From positions 2,790,001-2,854,000 of the forward strand of contig NZ_CP007151.1 of NCBI RefSeq assembly GCF_000830985.1: a stretch of DNA of 64,000 nt. Direction: 5' to 3'. The notes beneath the pieces were generated by a model, which was given only the letters and a program-made list of their open reading frames with translations, made no database searches and was not told the origin of the DNA. Positions 30,390 through 41,037 of the stretch are shown here, piece by piece. The DNA comes from Marinobacter similis (lineage in GTDB: Bacteria > Pseudomonadota > Gammaproteobacteria > Pseudomonadales > Oleiphilaceae). A program made the translations under genes and the position numbers. The number at the start of each line of letters is the position of its first letter. Position 1 is the first letter of the stretch.

Positions 30390-30962
30390 GTGAGCGCCTC
30401 CGACGCTGCTACTGATCAGGCCAATCGCCTATGGTTCCGGTTTTTGGTTGCCCTGATCATCATGGCGCTGTTGTGGTGGTGGGTACTTGGAGCCCTGGAT
30501 CGCAGGGCTGGCAGCGTGGAACAGGTTGCCGTTGATAGTGAACTGAGCCAGCTCAGGGCAGCGGTTCTGATCAAGAGCGCAGAGGCAATGCTTGAGCGAC
30601 CGCAGGGCTTTTATGCTCGTGTTGGTGGCAATCCGTTCGAGTGGCTAAAGCAGGAGTGGCGCCGCTATCAAGGGGGTTGTGACGGTAGCTACCCACCTGT
30701 TGGGCACTGGTGTTTTTGGGTAAGTGTACAAAAAGAAACAATAAATCACCCTAAAGGGTGGTTGATTTATCGACCGAATCGGCCGATAACCCTAGCAGGT
30801 CGACAGTTTGGTCCAGTTGCTCCGGCAGCTTGGCGTGTCACGGTTGAGCACGTTGGCGTTCCAAACGATGCCAGCAGGAACTCTGGCAGACGAGCCGGCG
30901 GCTTGTTACTTGAGATGGTTAACCCAGACACCGGTGAGCCAGTGTTGCAAGCGCAACGCTGA
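30390..30962 (+). CDS. mshF: MSHA biogenesis protein MshF
   Basis: 190 residues with one N-terminal membrane segment (about 17-35, FLVALIIMALLWWWVLGAL) and a soluble domain; GTG start. It is assigned by its position between mshG and the pilin genes and by general resemblance to MshF, whose role is not defined. The coding sequence contains an unusual AT-rich hairpin at 30741-30770. Confidence 0.75.
   Translation: MSASDAATDQANRLWFRFLVALIIMALLWWWVLGALDRRAGSVEQVAVDSELSQLRAAVLIKSAEAMLERPQGFYARVGGNPFEWLKQEWRRYQGGCDGSYPPVGHWCFWVSVQKETINHPKGWLIYRPNRPITLAGRQFGPVAPAAWRVTVEHVGVPNDASRNSGRRAGGLLLEMVNPDTGEPVLQAQR
30741..30770. repeat. Inverted repeat inside mshF
   Basis: ATAAATCACCCT and AGGGTG....ATTTAT pair as a 12-base-pair stem with a four-base bulge and a TAAA loop. 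It is the most AT-rich part of the local coding sequence and lies about 220 bases before mshB. Confidence 0.55.
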
Positions 30963-30993
30963 TTTATAGAAAGCAGTGCGATGGAGCATTTGG

Positions 30994-31530
30994 ATGCAGG
31001 CACAATCAATTAATGAACACAGCGGGTTCACGCTTATCGAGCTGGTGGTCGTGATCGCCATACTCGCAATTCTGGCTGCGTTTGCATTGCCTCGTTTTGC
31101 ACAGTTGTCGGAACAGGCGCACCAGTCCAGTATCCGAGCCACGGCAGGCGCGCTCGCCGCCGGCGTGGCGTTAACCAAGACGCAGTGGGTATCAAATGGT
31201 CTCACTGTGGCGGCAACTAACGTGCAGGGCTTCGGCGCGGGTAATGTCGATGTCAGTGGGGATGGCTGGCCAACCGCGACCGATGATAGCGGTGACCCTA
31301 ACAACCCAACGATGACTGAGGCGCGGTGCCAGCAGGTTTGGGTCGGCGTATTGCAGTCCAACGCGCCGACAGTCGCCACAGCAACACCCGCAGACTATGT
31401 TGTGAGCTTGTCGACGGACCCGGATGCCGGTCAAGGAAGTGACTGTGAGTTCACTTACCAGCCAGACGGACAGCTCAGCACCATTAATTACGACGCCGAT
31501 ACTGGCGAAATCACAACAACCATAAACTGA
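30994..31530 (+). CDS. mshB: MSHA minor pilin MshB
   Basis: 178 residues, type IV pilin-like. The prepilin leader ends at G before FTLIELVVVIAILAILAAFALPRF, so a prepilin peptidase processes it to N-methyl-Phe. The ATG is preferred over an in-frame GTG at 30976 on leader length. Two cysteines in the C-terminal half may form a disulfide. Its N terminus closely resembles that of the next gene, but its C-terminal half differs. Called mshB since it precedes the longer-leader major pilin; the A/B names could be swapped. Confidence 0.8.
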   Translation: MQAQSINEHSGFTLIELVVVIAILAILAAFALPRFAQLSEQAHQSSIRATAGALAAGVALTKTQWVSNGLTVAATNVQGFGAGNVDVSGDGWPTATDDSGDPNNPTMTEARCQQVWVGVLQSNAPTVATATPADYVVSLSTDPDAGQGSDCEFTYQPDGQLSTINYDADTGEITTTIN

Positions 31531-31565
31531 TTTAACGCACTCAACACGACAAACGGAGCAGTACC

Positions 31566-32093
31566 ATGAAAGCGATGGCCGCAATTCAAACAAAGAAAGA
31601 GAAAGGTTTTACCCTCATCGAGCTGGTGATGGTAATTGTGATTTTGGGGATTCTGGCGGCGTTTGCTTTGCCGCGGTTTGCGGACTTTGGAAATGAGGCG
31701 CGCGCTGCCTCAATCCAGGCGCTTGGCGGTGCATTGAAGTCCGCCTCGGGAATCGCGCATGCGCGGCAGTTGGCGGACGGCGCCAGTGGAAGCACTCCGG
31801 TAGTTTTGGAAGGCCAATCGATAGCAATGGTCGGTGGATATCCAACGGCAGATACGGACGGAATTCTCCTGGCCGCTCAGGTTGATGCCACACTATCAAC
31901 TGCTACTGGTGGTGATTATGAATACAGTGGAGCTGCTGCTGGTGCGGGGACTACGATGACTCTGATTGCCAAAGGGTTCTCAGGCTCAAACTGCCAGGTC
32001 GAATACACGGCCGGTAACCCCGATCCCGATAATGATCCCGCCACAAATGATGCGACTTCATCAAGTGTTGTTACAGATACAAGTGGATGCTGA
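31566..32093 (+). CDS. mshA: MSHA major pilin MshA
   Basis: 175 residues. Leader of about 13 residues (KKEKG) then FTLIELVMVIVILGILAAFALPRF, the type IVa prepilin signature with Glu5. The C terminus has cysteines (GSNCQVEY and a final SGC), typical of the disulfide loop of MSHA pilins. A clear GGAG lies before the ATG. It is the likely shaft subunit; its processing peptidase is not in the window. Confidence 0.85.
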   Translation: MKAMAAIQTKKEKGFTLIELVMVIVILGILAAFALPRFADFGNEARAASIQALGGALKSASGIAHARQLADGASGSTPVVLEGQSIAMVGGYPTADTDGILLAAQVDATLSTATGGDYEYSGAAAGAGTTMTLIAKGFSGSNCQVEYTAGNPDPDNDPATNDATSSSVVTDTSGC

Positions 32094-32198
32094 GTAGGGC
32101 GCAACAGGAAGAGGTACTCGGTTTCGTCTCGAGCATTGTGTAATGTGATGCAGGCGCGGGCTCTGGTAGCGGAGCGGGCATAAGGAGTCGGGAGATTG

Positions 32199-32657
32199 GT
32201 GACTGGGGGCATGTCAAAGTCGGAAGGCTTCACTCTGGTTGAGCTGGTCGCAGTGATCATCATTGCCGGAGTAGTCTCCGCTCTGGGGATTGGCCTTTTC
32301 GCCAACCGCTCTGCCTTCTCTCCGCTCCTGGCCACTCAACAACTCGCCTCCGCCACGCTGCTAGCCCAACAGGCAGCGCTGGCGGGCAATCCGGCCAACA
32401 CCCTCCAAATTGAACAAGGCGGCGATGCCTTTCGTTTCACGGTCGGTCCTGGTACAGCTGTCCCAAGGGTATTCGAGCTTGACCGCGCCGGCACGTCCTT
32501 GAGCGTCGCCAGTGCAACCCTCCCACTCACCGTTTCTTTTGACAGCCAGGGCGCACCTATCTCAGGCAGCAATCTGGACTTCACCTTTTCCGGCGACAGC
32601 ACCTTCAACACCTGTCTCAGTTCTCTGGGTGCGGTCTATAGCGGGAGCTGTCAGTGA
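32199..32657 (+). CDS. mshC: MSHA minor pilin MshC
   Basis: About 152 residues with prepilin signature G-FTLVELVAVIIIAGVVSALGIGLF and two cysteines near the C terminus. The start is uncertain: GTG at 32199 has the best ribosome binding site (GGGAG), a TTG sits at 32196 and an ATG at 32211. MshC-type pseudopilins prime assembly. The 3' end overlaps mshD by four bases. Confidence 0.8.
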   Translation: MTGGMSKSEGFTLVELVAVIIIAGVVSALGIGLFANRSAFSPLLATQQLASATLLAQQAALAGNPANTLQIEQGGDAFRFTVGPGTAVPRVFELDRAGTSLSVASATLPLTVSFDSQGAPISGSNLDFTFSGDSTFNTCLSSLGAVYSGSCQ

Positions 32658-33154
32658 TTCTGCCGGCCCACCGCGGTGCCACCCTCGTTGAGCTGGTGAT
32701 CACCATCGTCATCATCAGTGTGGCGATTGCCGGCGTTGTGGGCGCCTTTGCGCTGATTTCCGGCCGCAGCGCCGACCCATTGAATCAGACTCGCGCCGTG
32801 GAGCTGGCCCAGCTGTACATGGATGAGATCATCACCAAGAAATACGATGACGCCACGCCGCAGGGTGGGCAACCCCGATATACGGGGGGTTGCAATATCG
32901 GCCCGGAGGGCAGCGAGGATCGCAGCACCTACGACGACGTCGATGACTACAACGAAATCGATGCCGAAGCGCCGCGCAGCGCACTTGGCCCCATCGACGG
33001 TTATTCGGGGTTCACAGTGACCGTGGATGTCCAGTGTGCCGGCGGTGACGCCGGGGTCGATTTACCCTCGTCCCAAGCCAAGCGCATTGACCTGACCATC
33101 ACCATTCCTGGCGGTGGTGACTTTGTGTTCTCCGCTTACAGGGCGAATTTCTGA
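32654..33154 (+). CDS. mshD: MSHA minor pilin MshD
   Basis: 166 residues with GTG start and prepilin signature G-ATLVELVITIVIISVAIAGVV; the residue after the processing glycine is Ala instead of Phe, as is usual for MshD. The soluble domain carries two cysteine-containing loops. Overlaps mshC and, by one base, mshO. Confidence 0.8.
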   Translation: MILPAHRGATLVELVITIVIISVAIAGVVGAFALISGRSADPLNQTRAVELAQLYMDEIITKKYDDATPQGGQPRYTGGCNIGPEGSEDRSTYDDVDDYNEIDAEAPRSALGPIDGYSGFTVTVDVQCAGGDAGVDLPSSQAKRIDLTITIPGGGDFVFSAYRANF

Positions 33155-33932
33155 TGCGTCGCTCAACGGGCTTTACGCTGGTGGAGCTGGTCATCGTCAT
33201 CGTGCTGTTGGCCATCGTCGCCACGATTTCGGTTCAGTTTGTCGCGCTCTCAACGCAGGGGGCCATTGATGTCAGCTCCCGCCAGCAACGCTCGCTGGCG
33301 GGTGCAGTGATCAGCGAACAGATCAGCCGGCAGCTTCGAGAAGCCCTGCCGACCTCGGTCAGGGCCAATGGGGCTTGCCTAGAGTGGATGCCGATCACGG
33401 CGGCGTCTAACTACCTAAACCTCCCATCGGGCGCGTCACCGAATTCATTTGAGGCCGTACCACTGCCTTCCAGCCGCTCGGCCAGTGGGCGGGTCGTGGT
33501 TTATGGCTATGGCAAAAGCGTGTACGACACCAGCAGTCCTGGGCCGATATCACCGCCGGCCACCATGCCCGCGGCTCATCGCCTGTGACGGTGACCTTCG
33601 ACGGCGGCGCCACCCATCGATTTGCTGAGAAGTCTCCTGAAAAAAGATTTTATGTTGTCGACGATCCGGTCACCTTTTGCCAGTCAGGGCAATGGCTCTA
33701 TCGGTTCAGCAGCTATGGCATAAACTCGTCAATAACCGCGGGGCCACCGGTGCCGGGAAGCGACCAGGAGGTTCTGACGGCCACGCTCCAGCCGGGATCA
33801 CTGACGTTCGAAGTAACACCACCAACACTTCAGCGCGGGGCGGTAGTGTCTTTCTCGTTTGTTCTGGAGGACACCGCATCGGGTGAGACGACGGCGGTCA
33901 GCCAGGAGGTCCAGATACGCAATGTGCCCTGA
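33154..33932 (+). CDS. mshO: MSHA minor pilin MshO, one frameshift
   Basis: About 259 residues after repair. Prepilin signature G-FTLVELVIVIVLLAIVATISVQF. The frame breaks near 33533: one more base would give YDTSQSWADITAGHHARGSSPVTVTFDGG, a smooth continuation. The C-terminal part (RFYVVDDPVTFCQSGQWLYRF) matches the MshO type. Start overlaps mshD stop; end overlaps mshP by 11 bases. Confidence 0.8.
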
Positions 33933-34329
33933 ACATCTTGCTTCTAAGCAGCGCGGTGCAGGCCTGCCGGTGGCGATATTTATCATCACCGTACTGGCGC
34001 TGATCGTGATCGGAGTGGCTCAATTGCAGCAGTCCAGCGGTGAGTCCGTCAGCTTGCAGATACAGTCCCAGCGTGCCTTCTACGCGGCGGAGTCGGGTGC
34101 GCAGATTGCGGTACGTAAGGTTCTTGAAGCGGACAGCTGCAGTGCCATTTCAAGCCCCTTCACTTTCGGCGCCGGCGCGCTCTCGAACTGTTCTGCAGCG
34201 CTGGGCTGCGAGTCAGTATCGGCGGCGATAGGTGGAGGTGGTAATACGGTGTATTCGATAGAAAGCGTGGGTCAGTGCGGTGCCGGGCTTGATAGTGCTC
34301 AGCGAATTGTCGAGGTCAGGGTGCGATGA
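33922..34329 (+). CDS. mshP: MSHA biogenesis protein MshP (PilX-like)
   Basis: 135 residues: short N terminus (MCPEHLASKQRGAGLPVAIF), one membrane segment at about 15-35, then SSGESVSLQIQSQRAFYAAESGAQIA, which is typical of PilX/MshP-type minor pilins lacking the canonical Glu5 region. Cysteines in the C-terminal half. The ATG inside the end of mshO is used. Confidence 0.8.
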   Translation: MCPEHLASKQRGAGLPVAIFIITVLALIVIGVAQLQQSSGESVSLQIQSQRAFYAAESGAQIAVRKVLEADSCSAISSPFTFGAGALSNCSAALGCESVSAAIGGGGNTVYSIESVGQCGAGLDSAQRIVEVRVR

Positions 34330-37300
34330 TGGTAAAGCAAAGCTTCGCAAAAATTGGTTTTTTTTTATTCGCGGTCTTTTTCAACCTGGACGCTATAGCC
34401 GCACAGTGCACCGACGTATTTCAGGCAAACGACGGAATCAACGAGGATTTGCCGGAAGATAGGCGTTTAACCTACGACTCTGACGACTGGCCTGATCCTG
34501 ATGACTGGCCAGATTCGGGAGCCGAGTTATCCGGTGGTGACTACTATTTCAAAAAAGAGGAGTTGTCACAGGGTTACGAGTTGTCGGTCTCGCCGGGAGC
34601 GGCAGTGCGGATATTTGTTGATGGTGATGTGAGTTTCGGCAATTCTTCCATTATCAATACGCCGGCCTCTTCTGACCGGCGCGGTGAGCTGCTGTTGCTA
34701 GTTGACGGAAAAGTTGAGTTCAAAAAAGGGGCCGTTTTTACCGGAGTTGTTTACTCTGCAGGCGAGCAAGAGCTGAAAAACGATGTTCAGATCAATGGCA
34801 TCGTCGCTATCGAGGATGACGATGGATTAGATCAAAAAAACAAAGCGGACGTGAACTATGTTCCAGAGACGCTGGATCCCCGTCTTTTTGATCAACTATG
34901 CGAGATCGAACAGCCAGCGACTCTGCCTGCGTTTGACAATTTTGAATCTTACTCTCCGGGGTCGATCGACGGTAACGACGGCGGCTCAAACTGGGGCGGC
35001 CCCTGGACCGGTCAGGACGGACAGGTTGTAGTGGATACCAGCGACTCCCCCCTCGAATTCGTCGATTCGGAAGACCGCAGAATACGCTCAGCGACCTCGC
35101 TCGAGATAGCCGGCAACGGTAACGAGGTGGTTACACGCCCGCTCGACGGGACGTTCAGCGGCGATTCGGTGTTTTTGAGTATGTTGGTTCGCTTCAATGG
35201 TGATCCAACGAATAATGATTTCGTCGGATTTTGGGTTGAAAACTCCGGGTTTGGCGCGTCTCCTCAGTTCGGTCTGAAAGTCAACGAAGGTAGCGGTGGG
35301 GTAAACGACTTTTTCGTTCGCCTCGACCAGACCGCCGACTATGCAACGGACATCGAGGTGGGTGAGACCTATCTGCTGGTTGCTCAGTACACCAAGGCAC
35401 GGAAGATTACTTCAGTAACGCCAAGCTCTGGGTTAACCCTGCATGTGGCCCAAGCCCACCTACCACCGTGTCTGCCCAACGCAGCTCAACGAACAACCAG
35501 TTGAGAGAGTTTCCAGGATTGGCGTGCGCGCAACCAATTTTTCTGGCGATGATGCCTTTCAGATAGGTCAGGTCGCCGTGGGAACGAGCTGGTCAGATGT
35601 CGTGAAGTGCTCGCCCGGACCGCTTGTGGAATATCGGTTGGAGCAGACGTCCCTCGACGGGAGTTCTGGGGAAATAATAGATACCAGCGTTAATGGTAAT
35701 AATGCCACTTCTGGAGGGGGGCTTATTACCCGCATTGAAGATCCGGCAATTGCTGGTAACCCCGGGACCTGCCGCTACGGTGACTTCGATGGCGTAGATG
35801 ATCTTGTTACCGACACAAACGCCGGCGATTATCTGAATGGATTGGAGGCCATCACCGTGATGGCCTGGGTTTACAACACGGACGAGCTCGCTGGAAACGA
35901 TCGAGGGGTCTTTTTCACTGACGACCCAAGCGGTCAAGACAACCGCTTGGGACTGCGCTACGACACGGACGGATTGTATGGCGACGGCAACAACGTCATC
36001 AAAGCCAGTGTCTTCACCGACGAGTGCGACGCCACTGACGAATGCCTCCAGGTTGAAACCGTCTCTGACGTTATGGTTCAAGACCAGTGGCAACATGTCG
36101 CCATGACCTGGACAACCCAAGGTGAGATCAAAGTCTACGTGGACGGAGCAGAAGTTGAGACCTCTGGAACTCGGGGCAGTGGAGGGACCGGCGCGCTTGC
36201 CAGTATAGAGCGTCTCGATATTGGTGAAGGCGCAAAAGGCGATCGTTGGCAGGGGCGCATCGACGAGTTCAGGATTTATGGCGTCGCGCTAACTGAGGCC
36301 GAGATTATGGCGGAAATGAGCCGTGCCTTCCCCTGTTCAGGTTTTGGTCCCAACCACATCAGGCTTTCCCACCCAGGGGAAGGGTTGACCTGTTCATCGT
36401 CGCAAATAACCGTCTCGGCCTGCGCCAATGAGGATTGTTCGGAATTGTTTGGGGAGCCCGTGGAGGTGGAGTTAACGTCTCCTTTTGATGGCTGGACGCC
36501 AAACCCGGTCACCTTCACCGGCAGAACGGATGTCGATCTCAGCGTTACTCAGCCATCCACCATCAGTCTCGACGCTAACGCGGTGAACCCATCGGCCCAG
36601 GAGCTGACGCGTTGCTTCAATGGCGGAACTGAAACCTGTGAGATGGACTTTTTTGACACCGGCTTTGTCATTAACGTGCCCGATCACATTGCCGCCGTCA
36701 CTACAGCCAGTACCATTGCAGCGGTGCGCAAGGACGACGACAGTCAGCAGTGCGTGCCCGGGTTTTCGAATGAAACTCGCGAGGTCGGCTTCTGGTCTGG
36801 CTACTCTGACCCCGCGACGGGAAGTACGTCGGTCAGTGTGGATTCTGACTCGATTTCTCAAACCAGCCCCGGCACCGGTATTGAACTTCAGTTCAACGCA
36901 AATGGCATTGCAACGTTTGATCTGTCCTATCCGGATGTTGGGCGGCTATCCCTGAATGCCCGATACGAGGGCAGTTCCGCCAACGGCGATGAGGGTCTGG
37001 TAATGGCAGGCACAACCGAATTTGTAGTGCGCCCCGATCGTTTTCTGCTTGATGTTCCCGGTAATCCGGGGGCGACTGATGCCAATGGCGGCGTGTTTAC
37101 CGCGGCTGGAGAGGCCTTTGAGGTTACCGTTTCCGCACTCAATGCAAACGGCGACCAGACGCCTAACTTTGGCCAGGAAGCCACGCCCGAATCGGTTCGC
37201 CTTGAATCGTCGTTGGTGGCTCCTGCTGGCGGCGATGCCCCGTTCGTTAAGGGCTCTTTTGGTGCCTTTGGAGAGGCCTGTGACGGAAGCGCGGCCGCGG

Positions 37301-38352
37301 CGGGTTCCGCTTGCGGTGAATTCAGTTGGCCCGAGGTTGGCATTTTCGCGCTGACGCCGCGTCTGGCCGCGGGGTCTGGTTATCTTGGAACAGAGGATGT
37401 AATCGGCACGCGGCTTGACTACGTTGGTCGATTTATTCCGGCTAGGTTCGACATCACGGTCTCGGAGCAGGGCATCGTTGAGCCTTTCTGCACAGCGGGT
37501 GCTGCTGATTTTGCCTACACCGGCCAGGACCTGAGTTGGGAAAGCGGTTTTGCGCCAATCATTATCGCGGAAGCGCGCACGGTCTCCGGTGGCGTAGCGC
37601 AAAACTATACCAGGGGTGGCTTCATGAAACTGGATGAGCTTGATCTCATCAGAGCGCCCGCCGCCTCTGACAGCTCGGCCATTGATGCACAGGGCGATCC
37701 GTTCCCGGTTACCGCGACGCTCTCCGGGATGGCGTTATCGAACCTCGGCGCTGGAAGAGTGCAGTACGTTTTTTCCGCCTCAGATACCCTGAGTTTTGAC
37801 AAGGCTGTGGATTCGAGAGTAGCCCCGTTTACCCCCGACTACTCCATTGCGCTGAGCGCCCTGATGGATTCTGACATGGTGTCCGCAGCGCCTCAGACAC
37901 CGGTTAACGTCAGGCCTTCTTTCGGATTTGATGTTCGATACGGCCGATTGAACCTTGAAAACGCTTATGGGCCGGAAATTTCCGGTCTCACAGTGCCGTT
38001 CAATGCCGAGTACTATACAGGAGCCGCTTTCGCGCTCAACGCGGCAGATAGTTGTTGGGCCTACAATACCGGGGCAGACGTGGTGCTGGATGACTCGGGG
38101 CTGTCCGGTGGCAGCACCTCGGTCGACTCAAAGGCTGACACTCTGGCGTCCGGGGTGCCGCCGTCTGGCAGCGAACTCAAACTCACCGCTCCTGGGCAGG
38201 GAAACACAGGCGACGTTAGCGTAACCTTCGGCGTGCCTAGCTGGCTAAAGGGCGATTTTGATGGCGATGGTGGCCTCGAAAACCCATCTGCACTCGCCAC
38301 ATTCGGCGTTTATCGCGGCCACGATCGCGTGATCTACTGGCAAGAGCGTTAG
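34326..38352 (+). CDS. mshQ: MSHA adhesin-like protein MshQ with LamG domain, two frameshifts
   Basis: About 1,342 residues after repair. Signal peptide-like N terminus (residues 1-27, cleavage near IAA/QC), a beta-rich region, then at about 430-660 a concanavalin-like LamG domain (CRYGDFDGVDDLV, VMAWVYN, WQHVAMTWTTQGEIKVYVDGAEV, GRIDEFRIYGVALTEAEI), and a C-terminal part of the DUF6701 type with repeated beta sandwiches and cysteines. Frame breaks near 35396 (AAG/GGC, one G) and near 35509 (GAG/GTT, one G) restore EDYFSNAKLWVN and REVSRIGVRATNFSGDD. MshQ is a secreted or pilus-tip protein likely involved in attachment. Last gene of the locus, ended by a terminator. Confidence 0.85.
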
Positions 38353-38393
38353 CGCCGGCCCTGCGCTTAGGCGTCCAGCCGGCCAGCAGGCCA

Positions 38394-38427
38394 CAAAAAA
38401 AGGGGCAGCCCTCTCAGACTGCCCCTG
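38394..38427. terminator. Bidirectional terminator between mshQ and ntrC
   Basis: AGGGGCAG, ten-base loop, CTGCCCCT; on the minus strand the stem is followed by seven T residues, ending the ntrBC transcript, while on the plus strand it ends the msh locus less perfectly. Confidence 0.8.
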
Positions 38428-38445
38428 AAAAACGAGCCCGGTGGC

Positions 38446-39872
38446 TCAATCGTCATCTCCTTCGGGGTGGTCCAGCCCCAACTCATTGATCTTCCGCGTC
38501 AGGGTGTTGCGGCCCCAGCCCAGTAGCACGGAGGCATCCCGGCGTCGGCCGCCGGTGTGCTTCAGGGCGGTTTCAATCATGATCTTCTCGAATTCGGGTA
38601 TCGCATTGTCGAGAATACCTTTCTTGCCCCGCTTCAGTTCCTGTTCGGCCCAGTTGCGCAGGCCTTCCTGCCAGGTGGTGCCCACGGAGGGTGTTTCCGC
38701 CTGGTGCAGCAGTTCTGGTGGCAGGTCATCGATGTGGATCTCGCGGCCACTGGCCATTACTGTCAGCCAGCGACAGGTGTTTTCCAGCTGGCGGACGTTG
38801 CCGGGCCAGGGCAGGGTGGTGAGGTATTCCTCCGCGTCTGGGCGGAGGATTTTCGACTCTACCGCCAGTTCCTTGGCTGCCCGCTTCAGGAAGTGCTGCA
38901 TCAACCGGGGAATGTCTTCACGCCGTTCTGCCAACTTGGTAGATGCACCCGGATAACATTCAATCGGTGAAACAGATCCTCCCGGAAGGAACCGGCCTGA
39001 ACCAGCCTCTCCAGATCCTGGTGCGTGGCGGCGATGATGCGCACATCCACTTTGATTGGGGTGGTGCCGCCGACCCGGTAGAACTCGCCGTCGGCGAGTA
39101 CCCGCAACAGACGGGTCTGGGTGTCGGCGGGCATGTCGCCAATTTCATCCAGGAACAGGGTGCCACCGTTGGACTGCTCAAACCGTCCCTGACGTGCCGC
39201 GCCGGCGCCGGTGAATGCGCCTTTCTCATGCCCGAACAGTTCGGATTCAATCAGGTCTTTCGGGATGGCGGCCATGTTCAGGGCAATAAACGGATGCTTG
39301 GCGCGCGGGCTGTGATTGTGCAGCGCCTGGGCAACCAGCTCTTTACCGGTGCCGCTCTCACCGTTGATCAGCACCGTGATGTTGGAGTGTGACAGCCGGC
39401 CAATGGCGCGAAAGACCTCCTGCATAGCAGGGGCTTCGCCGATGATCTCGGTATTGCGCTGGGCGCTTTCGGCAAGCGGCTCGGCACTGGCTTTTTTCTC
39501 ATGGCTGTGGGCTACGGCCCGTTTGGCCAGCGCAACGGCGTCATCCACATCGAACGGCTTGGGCAGGTACTCGAAGGCGCCGGTTTGGTAACTGGTCACT
39601 GCGCTCTCAAGGTCCGAATGCGCGGTCATGATGATCACCGGCAGATCGGGATGAGCCTCAACAATCTGGGACAACAGGGTAATGCCATCAACGCCGGGCA
39701 TCCGGATATCGCTGATGATGGCGTCTGGTTGTTCGTGTTCGAGACGCATCATGATGCTCTCGCCACTCTCGAAAACCCGGGGCTGCAAACCGGCCTGGTT
39801 AAGGGCGCGCTCCAGCACCCAGCGAATACTGCGATCGTCGTCTATGATCCAGACGTTTGCCGGTTGGCTCAT
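38446..39872 (-). CDS. ntrC: Nitrogen regulator NtrC (NR-I), one frameshift
   Basis: About 475 residues after repair. Receiver domain with the phosphoacceptor Asp (PDAIISDIRMPG, about residue 54), sigma-54 activator AAA+ domain with Walker A GESGTGKE and GAFTGA loop (EKGAFTGA), and a Fis-type C-terminal helix-turn-helix (ALKHTGGRRRDASVLLGWGRNTLTRKI). The frame is lost near 38943 (VHLP then KLAERREDIPRL in the next frame; one missing base). Activates glnA and ntrBC at low nitrogen after phosphorylation by NtrB. Start overlaps the ntrB stop (ATGA). Confidence 0.96.
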
Positions 39873-40963
39873 GGGGTTTCCTCCAAAGGCAGGAAAATGA
39901 TGAAGTCGGTTCGGCCGGGCTCGCTTTCGCACTCGACCAGACCGCGATGTTGCCCAATGATGCTTTGGGTGATGGATAGCCCCAGGCCGGTGCCACTAGC
40001 TCGGCCACTGATCATTGGGTAGAAGATGTTTTGCAGTAGATCCGGCGGAATGCCCGGCCCGTTATCGATCACGTCGACCCGGCAGACCAAACGATGGCGC
40101 CGGTTACCGATGGTGAACTGGCGCAGGGCCCGGGTTCGGAATGTGATAGTGGGCGGTGCTTCATCCCGGTGACCGGTCTGGTTCTCAAAGGCCGCCTCCA
40201 TAGCATTGCGGGCGATGTTCAGGAACGCCTGAATCAGTTGTTCCTTGTCGCCTGGGAATTCTGGAATGCTTGGGTCGTAGTCCCGGCGGAATAAAAGGCG
40301 ACCTTTGCTTTCAGCTTCCAGCAATGTGCCAACCCGTTCCAGCACCTCATGCACGTTGGTTTCAGCCAGCTTGAGGGCCTTGTTCGGGCCAAGCATGCGG
40401 TCGACCAGACTACGCAGGCGATCGGCCTCGTCGATGATGACTTGAGTGTATTCGCGCTGGCCGTCGTCATTGAGTTCGCGGTCGAGCAGTTGTGCTGCAC
40501 CGCGGATGCCGCCCAGCGGGTTTTTGATCTCGTGGGCCATGCCGCGCACCAGAATCCGGGTGGTTTCCTGCTGCGAGATAATGTCCTCTTCCCGGCTGAT
40601 TCTGAGCAATCTGTCCCGGGGCTGAATTTCGACCAGCAGTTCAACCGGGTCCAGGTTGGTGGGGGTTACCGAGTAGTCCACCGTCAATCGTGAGCCGCTG
40701 GCCAGCACGAATTCGGCCTCGCGGCGGGTGTAGGATTGGCCATTTTCAGCGGCAGCATGGAGGGTTTTCAGGGCGTCTTCGGAATCAATCAGAATGTCAT
40801 CGAACATCTGACCCTGGCTCCGGGTCATGCTGGTTTCGAACAGGCTTTCTGCGGCCGGATTGAAGTAACTGATCTTCAGGCCTTCCTCCAGAACCAGGAC
40901 TGCTGTGGTCAGGCTGTCCAGGATGCGCTTGTCGCCATTTGTGGTGGCCGTGGGCAATGCCAT
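39869..40963 (-). CDS. ntrB: Nitrogen regulation sensor kinase NtrB (NR-II)
   Basis: 364 residues, cytoplasmic: N-terminal PAS domain (about 10-120, LTTAVLVLEEGLKISYFNPAAE), HisKA with the phosphorylated His in MAHEIKNPLGGIRG (about residue 148), and a HATPase with N box NIARNAMEA, G1 DNGPGIPPDLL and G2 GTGLGLS. Phosphorylates NtrC unless bound by PII. Preceded by a candidate sigma-54 promoter and an NtrC operator, so it is likely autoregulated. Confidence 0.97.
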   Translation of the reverse strand: MALPTATTNGDKRILDSLTTAVLVLEEGLKISYFNPAAESLFETSMTRSQGQMFDDILIDSEDALKTLHAAAENGQSYTRREAEFVLASGSRLTVDYSVTPTNLDPVELLVEIQPRDRLLRISREEDIISQQETTRILVRGMAHEIKNPLGGIRGAAQLLDRELNDDGQREYTQVIIDEADRLRSLVDRMLGPNKALKLAETNVHEVLERVGTLLEAESKGRLLFRRDYDPSIPEFPGDKEQLIQAFLNIARNAMEAAFENQTGHRDEAPPTITFRTRALRQFTIGNRRHRLVCRVDVIDNGPGIPPDLLQNIFYPMISGRASGTGLGLSITQSIIGQHRGLVECESEPGRTDFIIFLPLEETP

Positions 40964-41021
40964 GTATCAATCCCGTTGGTTCGACATTGTGAGTGTGATG
41001 ACCTTCCTATCTTTGCGATTC

Positions 41022-41037
41022 TGCAAGAAGCGAACCA
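41022..41037 (-). promoter_or_regulatory. Candidate sigma-54 promoter of ntrBC
   Basis: On the minus strand TGGTTCGCTTCTTGCA: GG at -24 and GC at -12 with the correct ten-base spacing and the TTGCA box. The predicted start lies about 45 bases before ntrB. Confidence 0.6.
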
